64,000 nucleotides of DNA, from positions 186,001 to 250,000 of the forward strand of contig NZ_JACDUR010000009.1 in NCBI RefSeq assembly GCF_013761175.1, written 5' to 3'. Shown piece after piece: positions 9,329-21,474 of the stretch. Position numbers and translations under genes: made by a program. The notes under the pieces are model-generated. The model did no database searches. It worked only from the letters and a program-made list of their open reading frames with translations, and was not told where the DNA came from. The stretch is from Nonomuraea soli (GTDB lineage: Bacteria > Actinomycetota > Actinomycetes > Streptosporangiales > Streptosporangiaceae). Within the stretch, counting starts at the first letter, position 1. Each line of letters starts with the position of its first letter.

Positions 9329-12231
9329 GCGGCCACGAGCCGGGCGGGCCTCGCCCCGCCCGGCTCCCCTCCGGGGGCTCCGGAGGAGACGGCCGGGCCC
9401 ACGGGGGTGGCCGGAAGGTGCTCGGAGGTCGAGGGCCTGTCGCCGGGGGCGAGGCCGACGCGGTCACCGACGACGAGGCCCACGCTGCCGCGGTTGCGCT
9501 CGCGGAGCAGGCCCGCGCCGACGAGGGCGCCGAGGCGGTGGAGGACAGCTGGCTGGTCGAGGACGGGTGGACGGTCGACGACGCCGGTCCGCCTGAGTCC
9601 CTGGTCGGCGCCGCAGAGGAGGCGGTGCTGCAATGCGCGGTCAACCCCGGCCGGGCGCTGGCCGCCGGGCGCAAGGTCCTGGCGGCTGCCGAGCACCTGG
9701 CCGGAACGCCGCGGCACAACGTGTTCGCCCGCCCGCGTCCGGGCCAGCTCCCTGCGGGCTTCTCCCCCGCACCCCCGTGGACCCCTCCCAACGACGCACC
9801 CGACGGCACCGATGCCCGGAACACACCACCCGGCATCGCGCGGAAGCGGGCGACCCTCCAGCGGGACGCGACGGCCGACCACGGTGACGTCGCGGCCGAG
9901 GCGGCGGCGGTGGCGTTGAGGGCGATGGCCCTGGCCGCTCGTGAGCTGGGCGATCTGCCCATGGCCGAGCACTGTCTGCGCCGCGCCATCGCCACCCCCG
10001 GCGCCCCACGGGGCAGGGTCGCCCAGGCCAGGCTCTCTCTCGTCACGGTCCGCACCGAGCGCGGCCACCCCCTGCAGGCCCTGCGCATCGCCGCCCAGGC
10101 CTACGCCTACCTCGGCCCCGTCGACCGGGCCAAGCTGGAGACCCAGCGCGCGGTCGCCCTGGCCAGGCTGGGCCGTTTCCACGAGGCGGGCGCGGCCTGC
10201 GAGCGGGCGATCGAGGTCCTGGCCGTCACCCAGGGCAGCGTCGACGACCTGCGTTTCCTGGCGGGAGGCCTGCTGAACAGGGGCCTGATCAGGGCCTACC
10301 GCGCCGAGTGGGCGGGCGCGATGCACGACGTCATGACATGTCTGGACATGGCGAGAAACGCCGGGCTCGACCACCTGGTCCGCCTGGCCGCCGCGAACCT
10401 GCCCTTCCTGGCCGTACGGCAGGGCGACATCGCCGGCGCCTTCGCCCACTACCAGCAGTCGGAAGACACCCTGTTCGGCTTCACCGAGCGCCTTGCCACG
10501 ATGCGCACCGACTTCGCCGACGCCCTGCTCGCCTCCCACCTGCCCGGCGAGGCCGCCCAGGTGCTCACCCTGGCGGTGCCGGAGCTGGAGGCGGCGGGCG
10601 CCAGGGCCGCCCTGGCCGAGGCCCGGCTGAAGCTGGCCAGGGTGCACCTGCTGATGGGCGACCACGCGCAGGCGCTGGAGGCGGCGGAACGTGCCGCGGC
10701 CGACCTGTCGGAGCAGGACCGCGCGGGGTGGGCGCCGGTGATCGCCGAGATCCGGTTACGCGCCCGCCTGGCCGGAGGCGAGGCGGGCGCGGCCATGGTC
10801 GCCGAGATGATCGAGGCCGCCGACGCCTGCGAGCGCGAGGCCTCCGTGACCGCCTGCGCCCAGTCGCTGCGGCTGCTGGCGGTGGAGACGGCTCTGGAGG
10901 CGGGCGACGACTCGACCGTGAGCCGCCAGCTGGCCCGCCTGACCGCGCACCGGCCGCGCCCCGGCGATCCCGTCGTCGTCCATCATCATGCTCTCGCTCT
11001 GGACGCGCTCATCGACGGCGACCACGCCCTGGCCCACCAGGCGGTCATCGACGGCCTGACCAGCGCGGGCGAGCGTGCCGTACAGTTCCAGGACCCCTCG
11101 GTCCGGGTCAACACCGCGCGGGCCGGCGAGCGGCTGGCCGCGTTCGGGCTGCGCCTGGCCGTGCTGCGGGGCTGCGCGGAGCAGGTGTACGGCTGGGCGG
11201 AACGCTGGCGCTCCGTGGTCACCTCCGGGCGCCCGCACCTGCTGCCCCTGGAGCGGCTTCGCGCGCGGCTGGAGGGCAGGGCGCTGGTCGAGTACGTGGT
11301 CGACGGCGACGACCTGCTGGCCGTGACCGTCACCGGCCGAGGTGCCGCACTTCACCACCTGGGCGGCGTACGGCAGGCGGCAGAGGCCGTCACCCGGCTG
11401 CGATACTCCCTGCGCCGCGCCCACCTCCAGGACGCCGGGGCGGGGCTGGATCCGTCGGAGCTGGAGAGCCTCATCCTGCTGCCTCTCGCCGAAGCGCTCG
11501 GCGATCGTCCGCTCGTGGTGGTGCCCTCCGGCCCGCTGCACAACGTGCCGTGGGCCGCTCTGCCGTACCTGAGGGGACGGCCGGTCAGCGTCACACCCAG
11601 CGCCCGCGCCTGGGGCACGGCCGCACGGGACACGGGCCCGGCCGGGGGCACGCCGTTGGTGGTCGCCGCGGCGGGGCCCGGCCTGGAGCACGCGGAGGCG
11701 GAGGTGAAGGCCATCCTGGCCTGCCACGCACGGGCCGAACGGGTGCCGGCGCGCGGAGCGAACCTGCTCGCGGCCCTGGACCGGGCCGACGTGCTGCACC
11801 TGGCCGCGCACGGCACCTTCCAGGCGCGCAGCCCGCTGCTGTCGAGCCTGCTTCTGGACGACGGCCCGCTGATGGCCTACGACCTGCTGCGCGTGCGGCG
11901 CCCGCCGAGCCTGGTGGTGTTGTCGGCGTGCGAGTCGGGCATGGCGCACGTGCCCGCGGAGGGCGCGCCGCTCGGCCTCGCCGGGATGTTCCTGGCCAGA
12001 GGGACGACGTGTGTGGTGGCCGGGCTGGTGCCGGTGCCCGACGCCGAAACGGCCGCGCTGATGGGCCTCTTCCACCGCCTGCTCGCCGATGGCGACCCGC
12101 CCGAGCGGGCCCTGACGGCGGCGGTGGCCGCGACCGGGGCCCGGGGGTTCGTCTGCTTCGGCGCGGGCGATCAGCCGGTCTCGACCGGGCGGCCGGGGTC
12201 GGCCGACCAGTTGGACCACGAGCCGACGTAG
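9307..12231 (+). CDS. TPR-like repeat protein with C-terminal CHAT (caspase-like) peptidase domain
   Basis: 974 residues if translated from ATG 9307, which overlaps the preceding gene by 22 bp. The first about 100 residues are Gly/Pro/Ala-rich and may not be translated; family-like sequence begins near AAEEAVLQCAVNPGRALAAG. Residues about 200-600 are helical TPR-like repeats (ALRAMALAARELGDLPMAEHCLRRAI is cut here to ALAARELGDLPMAEHCLRRA). The CHAT domain spans about 650-960, with catalytic His835 in LHLAAHGTF and Cys875 in VVLSACESG, both intact. CHAT domains are clan CD cysteine peptidases related to caspases and separases. The last about 20 residues run into the convergent rhodanese gene. 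With the S8 peptidase and sigma factor it suggests a two-protease signalling module. Confidence 0.85.
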   Translation: MAEDQVLGGHEPGGPRPARLPSGGSGGDGRAHGGGRKVLGGRGPVAGGEADAVTDDEAHAAAVALAEQARADEGAEAVEDSWLVEDGWTVDDAGPPESLVGAAEEAVLQCAVNPGRALAAGRKVLAAAEHLAGTPRHNVFARPRPGQLPAGFSPAPPWTPPNDAPDGTDARNTPPGIARKRATLQRDATADHGDVAAEAAAVALRAMALAARELGDLPMAEHCLRRAIATPGAPRGRVAQARLSLVTVRTERGHPLQALRIAAQAYAYLGPVDRAKLETQRAVALARLGRFHEAGAACERAIEVLAVTQGSVDDLRFLAGGLLNRGLIRAYRAEWAGAMHDVMTCLDMARNAGLDHLVRLAAANLPFLAVRQGDIAGAFAHYQQSEDTLFGFTERLATMRTDFADALLASHLPGEAAQVLTLAVPELEAAGARAALAEARLKLARVHLLMGDHAQALEAAERAAADLSEQDRAGWAPVIAEIRLRARLAGGEAGAAMVAEMIEAADACEREASVTACAQSLRLLAVETALEAGDDSTVSRQLARLTAHRPRPGDPVVVHHHALALDALIDGDHALAHQAVIDGLTSAGERAVQFQDPSVRVNTARAGERLAAFGLRLAVLRGCAEQVYGWAERWRSVVTSGRPHLLPLERLRARLEGRALVEYVVDGDDLLAVTVTGRGAALHHLGGVRQAAEAVTRLRYSLRRAHLQDAGAGLDPSELESLILLPLAEALGDRPLVVVPSGPLHNVPWAALPYLRGRPVSVTPSARAWGTAARDTGPAGGTPLVVAAAGPGLEHAEAEVKAILACHARAERVPARGANLLAALDRADVLHLAAHGTFQARSPLLSSLLLDDGPLMAYDLLRVRRPPSLVVLSACESGMAHVPAEGAPLGLAGMFLARGTTCVVAGLVPVPDAETAALMGLFHRLLADGDPPERALTAAVAATGARGFVCFGAGDQPVSTGRPGSADQLDHEPT

Positions 12232-12986
12232 AGGGCGCCGGGCAGCCCGGCCAGGTGCAGGGCGAGCAGTTCGTGCGCGGCGGTCACGCCGGAGCCGCAG
12301 TAGGCGCCCGTCTCCACCCCGTCGGCCACGCCCAGCGCCTCGAAGCGGGCGCGCAGCTCGGCGGCGGGCAGGAACGTGCCTCGCGGGGTGAGGTTCTCGG
12401 TGGTGGGAGCGCTGACCGCGCCGGGCACGTGGCCCGCGCGCGGGTCGATCGGCTCGACCTCGCCCCGGTATCGTTCGCCCGCGCGGGCGTCGAGGAGCAC
12501 GCCGCGCCGTGCCAGCGCCGCCGCCTCGTCGGCGTCGAGGATCGGCAGGTGGCCGGGCGAGGCCACGAAGTCGCCCGGCTCGGCGGGGCCCGGCTCCTCC
12601 TTGGTGACCGGCCGCCCGCTGTCGGCCCACGCCTGCAGGCCGCCGTCGAGCACCCGGACGTCGTCGAAGCCGAAGTAGCGCAGCGTCCACCAGATGCGCG
12701 CGGCGATCGTGGAGCCCGCGTCGTCGTAGGCGACCACAGGCCTGCCCCGGCTCACGCCCAGGCGCCGCATGCTCTCCTGGAAGGCCGCCGTGTCGGGCAG
12801 CGGGTGGCGTCCGGCCGGACCGGCGGCCGACGACAGATCCTGCTCCAGGTCGCAGTAGCGTGCTCCCGGCAGGTGCCCTTCGCGGTAGAACTGCACGCCG
12901 GGCGGGCCGCCCAGCCGCGAACGCACGTCGAGCAGGGTGACGTGCTCGAGTGCGGCCAGCTCGTCCGCGGTGATCAGGGCGTTCAT
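12171..12986 (-). CDS. sseA: Thiosulfate/3-mercaptopyruvate sulfurtransferase (tandem rhodanese)
   Basis: 271 residues with two rhodanese domains. The C-terminal active site loop is YCGSGVTAAHEL, with the sulfur-accepting Cys in CGSGVT; the linker WSADPGRPVETG closes the protein. YDDAGSTIAARIWW and GHVPGAVSAP are typical blocks. CGSGVT is associated with mercaptopyruvate-type enzymes, so 3-mercaptopyruvate or thiosulfate are the likely donors. Its ATG overlaps the stop of the phosphodiesterase gene upstream (ATGA) and its 3' end overlaps the CHAT gene by 61 bp tail to tail. Confidence 0.92.
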   Translation of the reverse strand: MNALITADELAALEHVTLLDVRSRLGGPPGVQFYREGHLPGARYCDLEQDLSSAAGPAGRHPLPDTAAFQESMRRLGVSRGRPVVAYDDAGSTIAARIWWTLRYFGFDDVRVLDGGLQAWADSGRPVTKEEPGPAEPGDFVASPGHLPILDADEAAALARRGVLLDARAGERYRGEVEPIDPRAGHVPGAVSAPTTENLTPRGTFLPAAELRARFEALGVADGVETGAYCGSGVTAAHELLALHLAGLPGALYVGSWSNWSADPGRPVETG

Positions 12987-14182
12987 CTCGTACTCACTTC
13001 CAGAAGCGGGACGTTCTGCTCCAAGGCGGTCATGGAGCCGTGGTAACCGGTGAAGATCGCCTCCAGCTTGCCACTGCGCGAGGCGATCACGGCCACATCG
13101 GCGTACGGCACGGCGATCACGTCGCCGATGCGGCCCAGCCACGAGGAACGCACGCGGGGGCCGAACCACCCGGAGTCGACGGCCTCCTGCCTGGAGACCA
13201 CCCAGGCCAGGCCGTCGAGACGCGCCCGCCAGGCGGCCAGCACCTCCTCGGCCGCACCCAGCGCGGTGTAGACGTGGCGGGCACGGGCGTCGCCGCCCAC
13301 CATGGCCACGCCCGGCGTCAGCACCGGGTCGGTCTCGGCGTCGATCTTCTCGGTGGCGTTGACCATGCCGTGGTCGGCGGTGATGTACAGGGCCGAACCG
13401 GGCGGCAGCGCCTCGGCCAGGCGCTCGGCCATGCGGTCGACGATCGCCAGCTGGTCGAGCCATTCCGGACTCCCCCAGCCGCACAGGTGGCCGGTGGAGT
13501 CGAGGTCGCCGTAGTAGACGGTGACGTGGGCGCGCGGCTCGGCCAGGGCGGCGGCGACCGCGGCGACGCGCTCGTCGACCGTGTCGGCGGGCAGGTAGCG
13601 GGCTCCGCGGTAGACCGCGTCGGTCAGGCCACTGCCCTCGAACTGGGCGGGACCGACGTAGGAGGCGGGCACTCCGGCGGCGACGGCCCGCTGGTAGACG
13701 GTCGGGGCGGGCTGCCACTGCATCGGGTCCATGCGCATGCCGCCGGGCAGGGTCCAGCGCAGGCAGTTGAACAGGTGGCCCGCGCCGGGAACGGCCAGGA
13801 CCATGCCGACCATGCCGTGCTCGCCCGGGGACAGGCCGGTGCCGAGGGAGCACAGGCTGGTCACCGTCGTCGCGGGGAAACCCGCGCTCAGCGTGCGCCG
13901 TGCCGTACCGGCCAGGAAGGGCGCGCGGCCGGCATGGGCCAGCAGCAGGTCGGCGCCCAGGCCGTCGACGACGAACAGGCACACCCGGTCGGCGGGCTCC
14001 AGGCCGAGGGAGTTGGGCCCTGGCAGGCCGAGCGCGGCCAGCAGCGAACCCGGCAGGTCGGACAACGCCGAACCGCCGTAACCGGGCAGCACCGGAGCCT
14101 GCGCGGCCGAGGCGCCGGCTCCGGACGTCGCCGGGGTGTGTGCGGACGAATCGCCCGCGGCGGGCAGCACGGGGTCGCTCAT
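12983..14182 (-). CDS. Nucleotide pyrophosphatase/phosphodiesterase, alkaline phosphatase superfamily
   Basis: 399 residues; GGAGG lies just before the ATG. CLFVVDGLGADLL carries the first metal-binding Asp, SAGFPATTVTSL the nucleophile Thr, YYGDLDSTGH the next metal ligands and ITADHGM the last, a complete type I phosphodiesterase/NPP set. No signal peptide is seen; the N-terminus is an Ala/Ser-rich tail. The substrate is unknown (nucleotide or phosphodiester metabolite). It lies in a minus-strand run DUF5998, phosphodiesterase, rhodanese and is coupled to sseA. Confidence 0.88.
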   Translation of the reverse strand: MSDPVLPAAGDSSAHTPATSGAGASAAQAPVLPGYGGSALSDLPGSLLAALGLPGPNSLGLEPADRVCLFVVDGLGADLLLAHAGRAPFLAGTARRTLSAGFPATTVTSLCSLGTGLSPGEHGMVGMVLAVPGAGHLFNCLRWTLPGGMRMDPMQWQPAPTVYQRAVAAGVPASYVGPAQFEGSGLTDAVYRGARYLPADTVDERVAAVAAALAEPRAHVTVYYGDLDSTGHLCGWGSPEWLDQLAIVDRMAERLAEALPPGSALYITADHGMVNATEKIDAETDPVLTPGVAMVGGDARARHVYTALGAAEEVLAAWRARLDGLAWVVSRQEAVDSGWFGPRVRSSWLGRIGDVIAVPYADVAVIASRSGKLEAIFTGYHGSMTALEQNVPLLEVSTR

Positions 14183-14220
14183 GGAACCTCCGGGGTCACG
14201 AGCAGGGGGTACGGCAGGCG

Positions 14221-14811
14221 TCAGGTGGCCGCGCGGGCGGTGGCCTCGGAGAGCGACTTGGCGAAGGCCAGGACGTGCTGCACGGCCTCGGGACCGTCGG
14301 CGGCCTCGCTCACCCGCAGCGACAGGTCGTCGGCGGTGATCGCCCCGGTGTAGCCGTGGTCGGCCTCGCAGTTCTCGTCGCCGCAGGTGGCGGGCTCGAG
14401 GTCGACGTGCGCGATGGCGCCCCAGCCGATGGTCAGGGTCACCTCCGTCGGCGCGACGCCGGGAGCGTAGGAGGCAGGGTCGGGCACCACACGCGTGACG
14501 GCGACGGACTGGATGCGGCTGAGCCGCACGGCCTCGGTCGTCGTGGAGGCGTGGGAGGCGGAGACGCCCTCGACGGCGGGATGCTCGTCGGTGTGGCACA
14601 CCAGCAGCCGCCCGGCGGTCAGGACCAGCACGGTGACGTGCCTGCGCACTTCCATGGCCGGGTCGAAGGTGGCTTCGTGGTGGACGACGAAGGCGGTCAC
14701 GGCCTCCTTGCCCAGCGCGGACTCGACCGCATCGGTGACGAGGTCGGGGTAGTAGCCGCTGCGCTCGATCGCTTCACGCAGGCCCGCGGCTGAGACTCGG
14801 GTTTCCCTCAT
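14221..14811 (-). CDS. DUF5998 family protein
   Basis: 196 residues with the conserved pattern GLREAIERSGYYPDLV, VTAFVVHHEATFD, RHVTVLVLT and a mid-protein CGDENCEADHGYTG, which looks like a metal or structural cysteine pair. Cytoplasmic, no membrane segment. It is upstream of the phosphodiesterase by 38 bp on the same strand and is probably co-transcribed. No function is known to me for the family. Confidence 0.85.
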   Translation of the reverse strand: MRETRVSAAGLREAIERSGYYPDLVTDAVESALGKEAVTAFVVHHEATFDPAMEVRRHVTVLVLTAGRLLVCHTDEHPAVEGVSASHASTTTEAVRLSRIQSVAVTRVVPDPASYAPGVAPTEVTLTIGWGAIAHVDLEPATCGDENCEADHGYTGAITADDLSLRVSEAADGPEAVQHVLAFAKSLSEATARAAT

Positions 14812-14978
14812 GGGTCCATCCTGCCAGGGAGAGGGCGCTGGCTCACACTGCCGACCTAAAATCCTGACATATCACCACATAAGTCGTGTTACCGCAGTTC
14901 GCGGGGCTGTTCGTCGCCGGGCTCGACCCCATTCCTCCCCTTGGTCCACGTGCAGGAAAGCTCCTTTTCGCTTTGTGC

Positions 14979-17645
14979 TCACAGCAGACGGCGCGGGCCG
15001 CCGTCGAGCCGGGGGCCCTCGGGTGTACGGAGCACCGCGCGGGCGCCCAGCACGATCACCTCCGACTCCCCCACCAGCACCTGGTCCAGGTCCAGGCGGG
15101 CGATCTCCGGCAGGTCGTGGGCGAGCCTGCCCACCCGCACCAGCAGGTCCTCCAGCGCGTCCACCGCGACGGGCGGGTAGCCGTACTGTCCGAACAGCAG
15201 CGGGGCGGCGCGCACCGAGCGGACAAGCTCGGCCGCGTCCCTCCTGGTCAGGGGCGCCAGGCGGAACCCCTCGTCGGCCAGCAGCCGCGCGGTCACCTCG
15301 CCGAGGCCGAAGGAGAGCACCGGGCCGAAGGCCGGGTCCTCCACCACGCTCACGACCGTGGGGACGGCGGGCTGGGGAGCCATCTTCTGGACGGCCAGCG
15401 GCACCTCGGCGCCGAAGCGGGCGACCAGGTCGGTGTAGGCGTGCCGTACGCTCTCGGCTCCCGCCAGGCCCAGCCGTACGGTGCCCGCCATGCGCGAGGC
15501 GCCGGGGTCGGCGACCTTGAGCACGACGGGCCAGCCCAGGCGCTCGCCCTCGAACGCGGCCTCCTCGGCGGATCCGACCAGCTCGGCGGGCCACACGGTC
15601 AGGCCGTAGCAGGCGAGCAACTCGGCGGCGTCGAGCTCGACCACCGCGCCGGCCCCGGCCCCGCCATCGAGCGCAGCGGCGTCGGGTGAGGCGGCGTCGG
15701 GTGAGGAAGCCTCAGGGGCGGTGCTCGTGTCGTGGGTGGTGAGGGCCGATTCGACGAGGGCGCGGGCACGTTCGGCGTCGGTGCCCTCCAGCTCCGGCGG
15801 GATCTCGGCAGGCCGCTCGCGCCACGCCGCGTACCCCACCGCCCTGGCCAGCGCCCGCACCGCCTCCTCGGGCGCCGCGTAGGACGGGATCGGCGCCAGC
15901 TTCTCGCGCATCCCCAGATGGCCCTCGAAGGTCGCCATCACCGGCTTGCCCGAGCCCGCCGCCACCTCCGCCAGCGCGGCGGCCACCTCGTCGGAGGCGC
16001 CGGGAAGCGGCGGCATGTAGATCACCACCGCCGCGTCGACCTCGGGCAGCACGCCCGCCAGTGCCGTACCGAACTCCTCCGCGCCCGCCGCCGCGCCCAG
16101 GTTGACCGGGTCGCGCGGCTCCAGCCCCGCGCCCGCGCACGCGTCGACCGCGAGCAGCCCCAGCGCGTCGGAGTTGGTCACGAGCCCCACCCTGGGCCCC
16201 TTCGGCAGCGGCTGGTGGGCGAGCAACTGGCCGACGTCGAAGAGCTGGATGAGGTCGTCGACCCTGATCACCCCCGCCTGCTCGAACAGCGAGCTGACGG
16301 CCGAGTCGGGCAGGCCCAGCTCGGTGGCGGAGTGCGCGGTCGGCATGCCCAGGCTCTTGACCACCACGATCGGCTTGCGCTTGGAGATGCGCCTGGCCAG
16401 GCGGGTGAACTTGCGCGGATTGCCCAGCGACTCGAGGTAGAGCAGGATCACCTCGGTGGCCGGGTCCTCCTCCCAGTACTGCAGCAGGTCGTTGCCGGAG
16501 ACGTCGGCGCGGTTGCCGGCGCTCACGAAGCTGGAGATGCCCATGCCGCGCTGCGCCACCCGCTGCAGCAGGGCGGTGCCCAGGGCGCCCGACTGGCTGA
16601 AGAAGCCCACCCTCCCCCGGCCCGGCACGGTGGCCGCGAGCGTGGCGTTCAGCCGTACGGCGGGGTCGGTGTTGGCGATGCCCAGGCAGTTGGGCCCCAC
16701 CACGCGCAGGCCGTACGCCCTGGCCAGGGAGGCCAGCTCGTCCTGGCGTTCCTTGCCCGCGGTGCCGGTCTCGCCGAATCCCGAGGAGACGACGACCAGG
16801 CCGTGCACCCCCTTCTCCGCGCACTCCTTGACGACGTCGATCACGCTGTCGGCGGGAACCGCGACGACGGCCAGGTCCACCTGGTCCTCGATCGCGGTGA
16901 TGCTCGGATAGGCCCGCACGCCCGCCACCGCCCGCACCTCGCGGTGGACCGGGTAGACGGGTCCGGTGAAGTCAGCGCCCAGCAGGTTGCGCAGCACGGC
17001 CTGGCCGACGCCGCCGGGCTCGCGGGAGGCGCCGATCACCGCGACGCTGCCGGGCGTCAGCAGCCGCGCGATCGAGCGGGCCTCGGCCCGGTGCTCGCGC
17101 GCCGTGGTCACCTCGGTGGAGGTCTCGGTCGGCGTCAGGTCGAGGATCATGCGGACCACGCCGTCGGCGAAGCGGCTCTGCGCGGTGTACCCCGCCTGGC
17201 GCAGCACCGCCATCATCTTCATGTTCGCCGGCAGGACGTCGGCGACGAACCGTTCGATGTCGTTGTCGCGGGCGGTGGCCGCCAGGTGCTCCAGCAGGAC
17301 GCTCGCCACGCCGCGGCCCTGGTGGGCGTCCTCGACGAGGAAGGCCACCTCGGCCTCTCCCGCCTCGATGCGGTCGTAGCGGATGACCGCCACCATCTCC
17401 TCACCGATGGTGGCGATCAGCGCGACCCGGTCGGTGTAGTCGACGTTGGTGAACCAGGTCACCTCGCGGTCGGTGAGCTTGGGGCGCGGGCCGAAGAACC
17501 TGAAGTAGATCGACTCGTCCGACAGCCGGGAGTAGAAGGACCTGAGCAGGTCGGCGTCGTGCGGGCGGATCGGCCGCACGTGAGCCGTGCCGCCGTCGGC
17601 CAGTACGACGTCGGCCTCCCAATGGGCCGGATATTGCGTCTCCAC
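14979..17645 (-). CDS. GNAT protein acetyltransferase fused to acyl-CoA-synthetase-like (ADP-forming) domains, Pat-like
   Basis: 888 residues from GTG 17645; longer readings add low-quality sequence. Residues about 1-170 are a GNAT domain (EDAHQGRGVASVLLEHL is the acetyl-CoA loop). The remainder has the NDP-forming acyl-CoA synthetase layout: CoA-binding domain (GSVAVIGASREPGGVGQAVL), ligase-CoA domain (GRVGFFSQSGALGTAL, KPIVVVKSL) and a C-terminal ATP-grasp domain. Salmonella Pat has the GNAT at the C-terminus; this reversed order is known from actinomycete protein acetyltransferases such as PatA of Streptomyces lividans. The likely role is lysine acetylation of acetyl-CoA synthetase and similar enzymes. 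An Ala/Ser/Asp repeat linker sits near 15660-15720. Confidence 0.88.
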   Translation of the reverse strand: METQYPAHWEADVVLADGGTAHVRPIRPHDADLLRSFYSRLSDESIYFRFFGPRPKLTDREVTWFTNVDYTDRVALIATIGEEMVAVIRYDRIEAGEAEVAFLVEDAHQGRGVASVLLEHLAATARDNDIERFVADVLPANMKMMAVLRQAGYTAQSRFADGVVRMILDLTPTETSTEVTTAREHRAEARSIARLLTPGSVAVIGASREPGGVGQAVLRNLLGADFTGPVYPVHREVRAVAGVRAYPSITAIEDQVDLAVVAVPADSVIDVVKECAEKGVHGLVVVSSGFGETGTAGKERQDELASLARAYGLRVVGPNCLGIANTDPAVRLNATLAATVPGRGRVGFFSQSGALGTALLQRVAQRGMGISSFVSAGNRADVSGNDLLQYWEEDPATEVILLYLESLGNPRKFTRLARRISKRKPIVVVKSLGMPTAHSATELGLPDSAVSSLFEQAGVIRVDDLIQLFDVGQLLAHQPLPKGPRVGLVTNSDALGLLAVDACAGAGLEPRDPVNLGAAAGAEEFGTALAGVLPEVDAAVVIYMPPLPGASDEVAAALAEVAAGSGKPVMATFEGHLGMREKLAPIPSYAAPEEAVRALARAVGYAAWRERPAEIPPELEGTDAERARALVESALTTHDTSTAPEASSPDAASPDAAALDGGAGAGAVVELDAAELLACYGLTVWPAELVGSAEEAAFEGERLGWPVVLKVADPGASRMAGTVRLGLAGAESVRHAYTDLVARFGAEVPLAVQKMAPQPAVPTVVSVVEDPAFGPVLSFGLGEVTARLLADEGFRLAPLTRRDAAELVRSVRAAPLLFGQYGYPPVAVDALEDLLVRVGRLAHDLPEIARLDLDQVLVGESEVIVLGARAVLRTPEGPRLDGGPRRLL

Positions 17646-17800
17646 AGTCCCGAGCGTACTTCCGAGCCTCACCAGGGGCGCCGGTGGGCAACGCTTGTGC
17701 ATCGACTCCATCGCCGAACTGGTTCTCCAGCCCACGAGCAGGCCGGAAGCTGTTAGTTTTTCCCTGGCCAGGCTCGTTCTTGAACCAAGGTGGTGGCATC

Positions 17801-18694
17801 ATGACGCGGGTCGTCGTGGTGGGCGATCTCATGACCGACGCGGTCGCGCGCGCCCGGTATGCGCTTGCCCGAGCCAGTGACACGCCGGCGACGGTCACGA
17901 TGCACGGTGGCGGCTCCGGGGCCAACATCGCCTCGTGGCTGGCGGTCGAAGGCTCCGAGGTGGCCTTCATCGGCCGCCGCGGCGCCGACATCACTGGGCG
18001 AAATCGTGACATGGAACTCATGGGCTACGGCGTCGACGCCCGGCTCGTCATGGATCCCGAACGCCCGACCGGCACCTGTGTCGTGCTGGTCACCCACAAG
18101 GGCGAGCGCACCCAGCTCTCCGACCCGGGCGCCAACGCCGCCCTGTCGCCGGAGGACCTGCCGCGCGACCTGTTCTCCCAGGGCTCGCACCTTCACCTGT
18201 CCGGCTACACGCTGATGAACGAAGGTTCGCGCGAAGCCGGGCTGACGGCGCTCGAGATGGCCCGCCGCACCGGCATGTCGATCTCGGTCGACTGCGCCTC
18301 GACCGCTCCGCTGGAGCGCACCGGCGCCGAGCCGTTCCTGGAGTGGACCAACGGCGCCAAGCTGCTGTTCGCCAACGCCGACCAGGCCAAGGTGCTCACC
18401 GGCCGCGACGATCCCGCCGCGGCCGCCAAGGTGCTCACCGCCTGGTTCCCGCAGGTCGTCATCAAGCTCAACAAGGAAGGCGCGCTCTGGTTCACCAACG
18501 GCCGCCCGGAGCCCGTGCGGGTGCCGGCCGAGCCGGTCGAGCGCGTGGTCGACGGCACCGGAGCCGGTGACGCCTTCGTGGCGGGCATGCTGCCGCTGTG
18601 GCTGGAGGGCAAGCCTCCGGCCGAGTCGCTGGCGGCCGGCTGCCACTTGGCGTCCAAGGCCATCAGTCACCTCGGCGCCCGTCCGCGCCTGTAG
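17801..18694 (+). CDS. PfkB family carbohydrate kinase
   Basis: 297 residues, ATG with AAGGTGG upstream. HGGGSGANIASWLA is the substrate-binding glycine block and DGTGAGDAFVAGML carries the catalytic Asp and anion hole. Length and motifs fit the ribokinase/PfkB superfamily; the substrate (a sugar, nucleoside or sugar phosphate) cannot be told from sequence. The TAG stop is immediately followed by the GTG of the receptor-kinase gene with no spacer, so the two are surely one transcript and likely coupled. Confidence 0.9.
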   Translation: MTRVVVVGDLMTDAVARARYALARASDTPATVTMHGGGSGANIASWLAVEGSEVAFIGRRGADITGRNRDMELMGYGVDARLVMDPERPTGTCVVLVTHKGERTQLSDPGANAALSPEDLPRDLFSQGSHLHLSGYTLMNEGSREAGLTALEMARRTGMSISVDCASTAPLERTGAEPFLEWTNGAKLLFANADQAKVLTGRDDPAAAAKVLTAWFPQVVIKLNKEGALWFTNGRPEPVRVPAEPVERVVDGTGAGDAFVAGMLPLWLEGKPPAESLAAGCHLASKAISHLGARPRL

Positions 18695-21457
<2,763 letters not shown>

Positions 21458-21474
21458 GTGTCGTGCGCCACGGG

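Noticed and set aside
9325..10665. 446-codon minus-strand frame opposite the CHAT gene
   Set aside because: Antisense shadow caused by high GC; composition is Gln/Gly/Val-rich with no motif, and the plus strand has a coherent CHAT protein.
17646..17735. N-terminal extension of the acetyltransferase to 17735
   Set aside because: Extra 30 residues are unlike the family; GTG 17645 gives the usual start just before the GNAT domain.
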